A stretch of 19,080 bases of DNA. It comes from an uncultured Bacilli bacterium. Lineage in GTDB: Bacteria > Bacillota_I > Bacilli_A > RF39 > UBA660. A model generated the notes under the pieces. The model saw only the letters and a program-made list of their open reading frames with translations, was not told the origin of the DNA and did no database searches. The first letter of the stretch is position 1, and every line of letters begins with the position of its first letter. The DNA lies in NCBI GenBank assembly GCA_944345045.1, contig CALVMI010000107.1:1-19080 (forward strand), written 5' to 3'. This document shows, piece after piece, positions 13,788 through 19,080 of this stretch. A program made the position numbers and the translations under genes.

Positions 13788-15926
13788 ATGAAAAAAGAAG
13801 AAATGTGGCAAGAGTTGTTAGATCGCTGCGAGAAAGTTTTTTCGCAAGATGAAATAGAGCTTATCAAAAATGCTTATGAATTTGCTTGTGAGCATCACAA
13901 AGATAAAATTCGCCTTGATGGCACAGATTATATGACGCATCCCATTGGGGTAGCGTTAATATTGCTAGATTTAGATGCCGATGCGATAACCATTGCTTCA
14001 AGCCTAATTCATGAAACCATCAATCATGCCGGAGCAACTAAAGAAGAAATAGAAGAAAAGTTTGGCGAAGAGGTCGCAAACATTGTTCAAGTAATTTCCC
14101 GTTTAAATCGTTTAGAATTAAGTGACGACTCGGAACATGCCGCTCTAAATCTAAGAAAAATTTTAGTCGGAATGAGTGAAGATGTTCGCGTTCTTTTCTT
14201 AAAAATAGCGGATCGCTTACACAATCTTCGAACAGCTGATGCCTTAGACAAAGAAGCTTTAAAGAAAAAAGTACATGAAACAATGACCGTTTTAATTCCA
14301 ATTGCTCATCGTCTTGGAATGTATAAAATCAAAGGCGAAATGGAAGATTTGTGTTTAAAATATAGCAAACCAGATGTATATAATGACATTTTAGAAAGAC
14401 TAAATGCTTCTTATCAAGAATTGCATGAATCATTAGAAGAAATGGAAGAAGCTATATCAGAAATGCTGATGGAACAAAATATTTCTTTTAAAATAAAAAG
14501 TCGCGTGAAAAGTGTCTATAGTATTTATAATAAATTGAATAATGGCAAAAAATGGGAAAATATTTATGATATTTTAGCTTTACGAATTATTGTTGAAGAA
14601 GTAAGTGAATGCTACTTAACTATCGGTCTTATTCATGCGAAATATAGACCTATTCCTGGCCGATTCAAAGATTATATTGCCATGCCAAAAGCCAATATGT
14701 ATCAAAGTTTACATACAGGCGTATTTGGTAGTGATGGCAATCGTTACGAAATTCAGGTCCGTACCGAAGAAATGGATGAATTTGCTGAAAAAGGAGTCGC
14801 ATCTCATTTTGCCTACAAAGAAAAGCATTATATGAAAAATGTTATGGAACAACGACTAGAAATTTTGCGAAATTTAATTGAATCTACGAATTCTTTAAGT
14901 GATATCGAATTTGCTAGCGATGTTCAAAACGAATTTTTAAACGAAAGCGTCTATGTTTTTACGCCAAAAGGAGATGTCTTAGAATTACCTGTTGGTTCTA
15001 CGCCACTAGACTTTGCTTACCGTATTCACTCTGATGTCGGTGACCGTTGTGTTCAAGCAATTGTAAATGATGTAAGTGTTCCATTAAATTACGAACTTCA
15101 AAATAACGACATTGTAAAAATCAGAACGAATCCAACTGGCACGCCTAGTAAAGAATGGTTAAACTTTGTTAAAACTTCTCATGCGAAAAACAAAATCAAA
15201 GCGTATTTTAGTAAACAAGATAAAGAAATGTATACCGAAAAAGGCAAAAATATTTTAACTAGTGAAATTCGGAAAAGAAAAATGGCTTTTGACCAAGTCT
15301 TATCTTCAGAAAATGTGAAAAAAATTTGCAAAGATTTAAAGCTAGAAACATTAGATGATATATATTTTTCAATTGGTTCACTTCGTTATACAGCAGCCTA
15401 TATTATTAGCTTAGCTACCGAAGACAAAAAGAATGTTGAAGACATTTTATTAGAAAAAGTTTTATCGAATAATGCTTCGAAAAAGGCCAAATCTTTCCGA
15501 AGTGAAATTCTAGTAGATAGTCAAGAAGGCATTTTAGTTAATCTTGCTAAATGCTGTCACCCAGTATATGGTGATGATATTGTCGGCTACGTTACTAAAG
15601 GAGAAGGAGTTACTGTTCATAAAAAAAATTGTCCTAATGTTTTAGATAAAGAAAATCGCTTTATTTCCGTTGAATGGAATCAAGAAGTTTTAACAGATTT
15701 TATTACCAATGTTGAAATAACCACCGATTCATCTAAAAATTACTTGTTAGATATTATAAGTAAGGCGACAAGTAAAAAAGTTTTTGTTGATGGTGTCAAA
15801 ACGAAAAATAAAGAATTAGATACGGTTTATGAAGTAACAATAAAAGTAAAAGATAAAAATCAATTAGAAGATTTTATGAATAGTTTATATGCTTATAAAT
15901 TTGTTAAAAAGGTGAGTAGAAAATGA
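13788..15926 (+). CDS. rel: Long RelA/SpoT (p)ppGpp enzyme with altered hydrolase site
   Basis: A 712-residue stringent-response enzyme with the full domain order: HD hydrolase (about 20-160), synthetase (about 215-345), TGS (about 388-450), helical, zinc-finger-like (AKCCHPVYGDDIVGYVT...HKKNCPN) and ACT. The synthetase site looks intact: YDILALR with Asp261, the RFKD motif (292-295) of manganese-type bifunctional enzymes, YQSLHT and Glu321 in EIQVRT. In the hydrolase domain Arg42, His51, His75 and Asp142 are kept, but the HDxxED motif reads HETINH (75-80): the metal ligand Asp is Glu76 and the catalytic Glu/Asp pair is Asn79/His80. Hydrolysis of (p)ppGpp is therefore probably weak or absent. 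GAGGAAG precedes ATG 13788; dtd overlaps the end by 4 bases. Confidence 0.96.
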   Translation: MKKEEMWQELLDRCEKVFSQDEIELIKNAYEFACEHHKDKIRLDGTDYMTHPIGVALILLDLDADAITIASSLIHETINHAGATKEEIEEKFGEEVANIVQVISRLNRLELSDDSEHAALNLRKILVGMSEDVRVLFLKIADRLHNLRTADALDKEALKKKVHETMTVLIPIAHRLGMYKIKGEMEDLCLKYSKPDVYNDILERLNASYQELHESLEEMEEAISEMLMEQNISFKIKSRVKSVYSIYNKLNNGKKWENIYDILALRIIVEEVSECYLTIGLIHAKYRPIPGRFKDYIAMPKANMYQSLHTGVFGSDGNRYEIQVRTEEMDEFAEKGVASHFAYKEKHYMKNVMEQRLEILRNLIESTNSLSDIEFASDVQNEFLNESVYVFTPKGDVLELPVGSTPLDFAYRIHSDVGDRCVQAIVNDVSVPLNYELQNNDIVKIRTNPTGTPSKEWLNFVKTSHAKNKIKAYFSKQDKEMYTEKGKNILTSEIRKRKMAFDQVLSSENVKKICKDLKLETLDDIYFSIGSLRYTAAYIISLATEDKKNVEDILLEKVLSNNASKKAKSFRSEILVDSQEGILVNLAKCCHPVYGDDIVGYVTKGEGVTVHKKNCPNVLDKENRFISVEWNQEVLTDFITNVEITTDSSKNYLLDIISKATSKKVFVDGVKTKNKELDTVYEVTIKVKDKNQLEDFMNSLYAYKFVKKVSRK

Positions 15927-16360
15927 GAGTAGTAGTCCAAAGAGTAAAGGAATCTACTGTAAAAGTAGATAACAAAATTGTTGGTCAAATTTCTAATGGT
16001 CTAATGCTTTTAGTAGGTTTTACAGATACAGATACCGAAGAAACATTAAATAAAATGGTTTCCAAAATTGTTAAGTTGCGCATTTTTCCTGACGAAAATG
16101 GAGTTATGAATAAAAGTGTATTAGATATTTCAGGAAGTATTTTATCCGTTAGTCAATTTACGTTATATGCCGACACCAAAAAAGGAAACCGTCCAAGCTA
16201 TATTAAAGCTTTAAATGGCGAAAAAGCAACAGTTTTATATGATAAATTTAATGAAAAACTAAGATCTTATCTTCCTGTCGAAACCGGCCTTTTTGGGGCG
16301 GATATGGAAGTGTCTTTAACAAACATGGGACCAACTACAATTTTACTAGAAATGGAATAA
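15923..16360 (+). CDS. dtd: D-aminoacyl-tRNA deacylase
   Basis: Dtd cleaves D-amino acids, and glycine, from mischarged tRNAs and protects translation. The 145-residue length is standard. It begins MRVVVQRV as in the family; the active-site strand SQFTLYAD is at residues 77-84, and the Gly-cisPro loop reads NMGPTT (134-139) against the usual NxGPVT, so Gly136-Pro137 is conserved and Val is replaced by Thr. AAAAAGGTGAG precedes the start. It overlaps rel by the ATGA tetranucleotide; rel-dtd linkage is common in Firmicutes. A terminator follows. Confidence 0.96.
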   Translation: MRVVVQRVKESTVKVDNKIVGQISNGLMLLVGFTDTDTEETLNKMVSKIVKLRIFPDENGVMNKSVLDISGSILSVSQFTLYADTKKGNRPSYIKALNGEKATVLYDKFNEKLRSYLPVETGLFGADMEVSLTNMGPTTILLEME

Positions 16361-16392
16361 AGAGATGAAAAAAAGATAATAATCTCTTTTTT
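16359..16392 (+). terminator. Terminator of the comN-rel-dtd unit
   Basis: AAAGAGAT (16359-16366) pairs with ATCTCTTT (16382-16389) across a 15-base A-rich loop, and T continues to 16393. It starts at the dtd stop codon. Confidence 0.6.
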
Positions 16393-16420
16393 TCTTTCAA
16401 AATTGTAATCTGTAAAAAGG

Positions 16421-16449
16421 TTGTCATTTTATATCGCCTATGGTAAAAT
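16421..16449 (+). promoter_or_regulatory. Strong promoter for the membrane protein-glycosyltransferase pair
   Basis: TTGTCA (16421-16426), a 17-base spacer and TAAAAT (16444-16449) with TGG forming an extended -10. It is among the best sigma-A-type promoters in the window, with an expected start near 16456. Confidence 0.75.
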
Positions 16450-16473
16450 GGAACATAGATATGGAAGTGTGAT

Positions 16474-17157
16474 ATGACAAGAGAACCTAAAAAGAAGTTT
16501 GCCGAAGGCATGTGTTTCTATAAACTTTTTTGGATTTTTTTGTTCGGTTGCGTTTTCGGAGCTTACTATGAACAAATTTTAAACATGGCAATTCATTATA
16601 ATTACCATCATGAAATTGTTTGGCAGCTAAGACGAGGAGTAATCTATGGACCTATCTCACCAATCTATGGCATGGGGGCTGTTTTACTAATCGCAGCTTT
16701 AGGAAGAAAAAAAAGACCTGATTGGCAAACCATTTTATATGGAGCCTTATTAGGTGGTGGCTTCGAATATTTAATTAGTTTTTTACAAGAAACATTCTTA
16801 GGAACGGTATCTTGGGACTATACAAATGAATTTTTAAATATTAATGGCCGGACAACAATCCCTTTTGCCCTTGTTTGGGGCTTACTTGCCTTAGTGTTAG
16901 TCAAATTAATTTATCCAACAATTTCAAATATTATTGAAGCCTTGCCTCAAAAATTTGGTACATGGCTTACTCGAATTTTAATTGTTTTATTAGCTTTAGA
17001 TATGGCTATTTCATGGGGAGCTTTAATAAGACAAATATTTAGACATAATGGCTATCCTGCTATTACCTTTGTTGGTGAATTTTTCGATGAGTATTACCCG
17101 GATGAGGTCTTAAAGAAAAGTTACACGAATATGAAAGTAATAGAGGTGAAAAAATGA
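16474..17157 (+). CDS. CmpB-like polytopic membrane protein (putative ABC-transporter permease family)
   Basis: A 227-residue membrane protein. Its pattern fits the family annotated as putative ABC-transporter permease (CmpB type): an initial segment FWIFLFGCVFGAYYEQIL, then RRGVIYGPISPIYGMGAVLL, a GGGFEYLISFLQETFLG segment, WDYTNEFLNINGRTTIPFALVWGLLAL (pieces: WDYTNEFLNINGR; PFALVWGLLAL) and a further membrane helix. The YGP-PIYG, WDY and NGR-FALVWG landmarks are clear. Despite the name, no ATP-binding partner is present here and the function is not established. GGAAGTG lies just before ATG 16474. The gene overlaps the following glycosyltransferase by 4 bases, so a shared role in export or modification of a cell-surface glycan is inferred from position. 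Confidence 0.75.
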   Translation: MTREPKKKFAEGMCFYKLFWIFLFGCVFGAYYEQILNMAIHYNYHHEIVWQLRRGVIYGPISPIYGMGAVLLIAALGRKKRPDWQTILYGALLGGGFEYLISFLQETFLGTVSWDYTNEFLNINGRTTIPFALVWGLLALVLVKLIYPTISNIIEALPQKFGTWLTRILIVLLALDMAISWGALIRQIFRHNGYPAITFVGEFFDEYYPDEVLKKSYTNMKVIEVKK

Positions 17158-18377
17158 TCCTGTTTTATATGATTGCTCTGTTATCCATTCTCGCGGGCTT
17201 AGGATATTATGCCTATCTTTTTTTGACACCAAAAACGAATACTTTAAAAAAAGAAACCGAAATCAGTAATGATCCTAAAATAGCCATCTTTATTCCAGCG
17301 CGTAATGAATCGGCCGTTATAGAAGAATTACTGATTTCAATTGAAAATCAAACATCTCCAATAAATAAAAAAGATGTATATGTAATTGTTGAAAGCATTC
17401 ATGATCCAACCGCCCAAATTGTCAAAAAACATCATATGAGTTGTTTTGTAAGAAAAAAACTCGATTTAAAAACAAAAGGCTATGCTTTAGCCGAATTAGT
17501 TGAAGATTTAGAAAAAAAAGAAGAGTATTACGATCTATACTTTATCTTTGATGCGGATAATATTTTAGATAAAGATTTTATTAAATATATGTTGGAAGAT
17601 TATCAACAAGGCTATGCCATTTCAACAGGCTATAGAACTCTTAAAAACGCGGATCATTATTTTCCTGTCACAGCTGGTCTAACTTTTTTTATGATCAATG
17701 AATTAAGAAATCGCAATGCTCTAAAAAAGAATGGCAATTTAATTCTTTCTGGGACTGGATATTACATTCATGGCAAATATATAAAAAAATGGAAAACGTT
17801 TCCGTTTCATTCTTTAACGGAAGACTATGAAAGTTCCCTTTATTATGCTTTACATGGAATCTCAACGCATTATCAAGATAAAGCCGTTTTTTATGATGAA
17901 CAGCCAGATACATACAAAAAAAGTATTATTCAAAGAAGTAGATGGATTAAAGGGTATTTATATAACTGGTTAGAGTATCGACCTAAATTAAAAGAAAAAT
18001 GCAAAGCAAAAAATACTCTAAATAAAAGAAGTTTAACCGAAATGCAAATCGGTATTACACCAGCATTATATATGGTTTTTGGCTTTGTTTTATTACTCAT
18101 AATGGTTATTTTAACAACAAGTTTTAACTCTACTTGGCAAGTAGCCTTATATTTTTTCTGCTTTCTAGGTATTATTTATCTATGTTTATTACTTCTAACT
18201 GCTATTTTGCTATGGATGGTAGGAAAACAAATAAAACTTTCTTTAAAAGTTTATTTTGGAACTCTTTTTTATCATCCGATCTTTATTCTATCGTATCTAC
18301 ATGCTTTTGTAATTGCTATTACTAAAAGAAATCTTGGCTGGCAAGCAATTACTCATGAAAAGAAAAAAGTTGTTTAA
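17154..18377 (+). CDS. Membrane-bound processive family 2 glycosyltransferase
   Basis: A 407-residue GT2 enzyme with one N-terminal membrane segment, a cytoplasmic catalytic domain and three C-terminal segments, like BcsA, hyaluronan or PNAG synthases and related enzymes. Catalytic landmarks: IFIPARNESAVIEELL (45-60) for nucleotide-sugar binding, DAD at Asp133-Asp135, TED at Thr222-Asp224 with Asp224 as probable base, and QRSRW (260-264), the QxxRW motif typical of processive synthases. Two of its closest motif contexts, KGYALAEL and GTGYYI, are also usual in this group. AGAGGTG precedes the ATG. It probably adds sugars to a surface polymer or glycolipid; donor and product cannot be inferred. 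A terminator follows directly. Confidence 0.9.
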   Translation: MILFYMIALLSILAGLGYYAYLFLTPKTNTLKKETEISNDPKIAIFIPARNESAVIEELLISIENQTSPINKKDVYVIVESIHDPTAQIVKKHHMSCFVRKKLDLKTKGYALAELVEDLEKKEEYYDLYFIFDADNILDKDFIKYMLEDYQQGYAISTGYRTLKNADHYFPVTAGLTFFMINELRNRNALKKNGNLILSGTGYYIHGKYIKKWKTFPFHSLTEDYESSLYYALHGISTHYQDKAVFYDEQPDTYKKSIIQRSRWIKGYLYNWLEYRPKLKEKCKAKNTLNKRSLTEMQIGITPALYMVFGFVLLLIMVILTTSFNSTWQVALYFFCFLGIIYLCLLLLTAILLWMVGKQIKLSLKVYFGTLFYHPIFILSYLHAFVIAITKRNLGWQAITHEKKKVV

Positions 18378-18400
18378 ACAGGTGTCAAAACCTGTTTTTT
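18376..18400 (+). terminator. Terminator after the glycosyltransferase
   Basis: AAACAGGT (18376-18383) pairs perfectly with ACCTGTTT (18390-18397) across a 6-base loop, with T to 18400. It begins within the stop codon. Confidence 0.85.
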
Positions 18401-18432
18401 CTTCTGTTCTAAAAAGTAAAAGTATGATATGA

Positions 18433-18444
18433 TTACTATAGTAA
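18433..18444. promoter_or_regulatory. Perfect 12-base palindrome upstream of the last gene
   Basis: TTACTATAGTAA is a perfect inverted repeat 22 bases before the start codon, near possible -10 sequences (TATGAT at 18423-18428, TACTAT at 18434-18439). No good -35 is seen. It could be an operator for the secreted-protein gene or a chance palindrome. Confidence 0.3.
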
Positions 18445-18466
18445 ATACTAAGAGTAGGTGAATTAT

Positions 18467-19080
18467 ATGAGCAAAAGCAAAGTAATAACATTAACAATTA
18501 TTGGAGTGTTACTAGCCATGAGTGTATTAATTGGCGTAAGTTATTCCTTGTGGCGAATTACCTTAGCCCAAACAAATAGTAATACGATATCAACATCTTG
18601 TTTTGATGTAACCTTTACAGAAGATAATAACATAAGTTTACAAAATGCTTATCCATTATATGATGAGGACGGTAAAAAACTAACCCCGTATACATTTACA
18701 ATCACTAATACTTGTTCTTCATATGCTGCTTATGAAATACAATTAGAAGTATTACAATCATCAACTTTAAAAAGCGAACACTTAAAGATCCAATTAAACG
18801 ACGAAGAGCCAGTTCTTTTAAGTAGTTTAGATGTCGGTACTCCAAAATTGGCGGAAGGAAATACAGCTTTTGTTCTAAAAAACGGTATCTTAAACTTAGA
18901 AGAAGAAAAAACATTTACACTTCGTGTTTGGCTTGATAGTACTGTTACAACTGAAACGGAAGGCGTCCAAAACACTACTTGGAGTGCCAAAATAACAATT
19001 AATACAAGTTATACAACCGAAGAACCAAAATATTGTGATGCAAATCCAAATACAGGAGCATGCCAAATATTAGCTCAAGG
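18467..19080 (+). CDS. Secreted TasA/CalY-like surface protein (partial, runs off window)
   Basis: The frame is open from ATG 18467 to the window end, 204 residues so far; AGGTG lies 6 bases before the start. A signal-like N terminus (Lys-rich, then about 20 hydrophobic residues) is followed by YSLWRITLAQT, the type of junction seen in SipW-processed matrix proteins such as TasA and camelysin (CalY). The exported part is beta-rich and Thr/Asn-rich: ISLQNAYPLYDEDGKKLTPY then TFTITNTC, LKIQLNDEEPVLLSSL, EEKTFTLRVWLDST, then YCDANPNTGAC. Similar proteins occur in many uncultured gut Firmicutes. Cys in STSCF/TNTCS and YC/AC could form two disulfides. It may build an extracellular fibre or surface layer; the family link is from pattern memory and moderate. 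Confidence 0.7.
   Translation, partial: MSKSKVITLTIIGVLLAMSVLIGVSYSLWRITLAQTNSNTISTSCFDVTFTEDNNISLQNAYPLYDEDGKKLTPYTFTITNTCSSYAAYEIQLEVLQSSTLKSEHLKIQLNDEEPVLLSSLDVGTPKLAEGNTAFVLKNGILNLEEEKTFTLRVWLDSTVTTETEGVQNTTWSAKITINTSYTTEEPKYCDANPNTGACQILAQ

Noticed and set aside
18134..18325. Plus-strand frame inside the glycosyltransferase end
   Set aside because: It is a shifted-frame shadow over the membrane segments of a clear gene and has no ribosome-binding site.
1..19080. CRISPR array, tRNA/rRNA genes, insertion sequences or prophage genes
   Set aside because: No regularly spaced repeats, cloverleaf-like GC-rich segments, transposase motifs or terminal inverted repeats were found on reading through.
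1..19080. Mollicute-type code with TGA as Trp
   Set aside because: TGA ends well-defined genes (trmK, comN, the CmpB-like gene) at the expected length, and Trp in all conserved motifs is TGG.

Overview
The window is very AT-rich and tightly packed, with Shine-Dalgarno-led genes, several TTG starts and standard stop codons (TGA ends genes, Trp is TGG). Gene content and order point to a low-GC Gram-positive bacterium of the Bacilli/Firmicutes type, plausibly an uncultured anaerobic gut lineage. Signs of this are dnaG-rpoD-trmK followed by a YqfQ-like gene, comN beside a SpoVB-type flippase, and rel-dtd. The lineage is inferred from these markers, not from any search.

Left part (1-2400): the tail of an unrecognised gene, a terminator with a promoter built into it, and a two-gene unit encoding RnfC-like and RnfD-like subunits of an ion-pumping redox complex. 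Both proteins have lost the motifs expected to hold flavin, and no other Rnf subunit is present here.

Information-processing block (2496-6435): primase dnaG, the principal sigma factor rpoD and tRNA methyltransferase trmK, with a small YqfQ/VrrA-like gene converging on trmK. dnaG is split into two frames. The join is an A_AAA_AAG heptamer in the correct phase for -1 slippage, three codons before the zero-frame stop, the same arrangement that makes two products from E. coli dnaX. rpoD carries two tandem copies of the region 1.1-like module at its N terminus.

Pilus/competence block (6436-11569): a 311-base gap with a decayed or tiny membrane ORF, a small membrane-anchored Cys-rich protein, pilC and pilD on the plus strand, pilB convergent to them, and another small membrane-anchored protein divergent from pilB. 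Three promoters here share an extended TGC -10 element. No prepilin gene is visible.

Right part (11526-19080): a SpoVB/MurJ-type flippase on the minus strand overlaps its convergent neighbour by 44 bases. A tight unit follows: comN, an MBL-fold hydrolase, a long Rel (p)ppGpp enzyme with a mutated hydrolase site and an intact synthetase site, and dtd. Next comes a well-promoted pair made of a CmpB-like membrane protein and a processive family 2 glycosyltransferase. The last gene, running off the window, encodes a secreted protein resembling TasA/CalY-type matrix proteins.

The strongest candidate for something undescribed is the apparent programmed frameshift in dnaG. Next are the flavin-motif-less RnfC/RnfD pair and the hydrolase-degenerate Rel.
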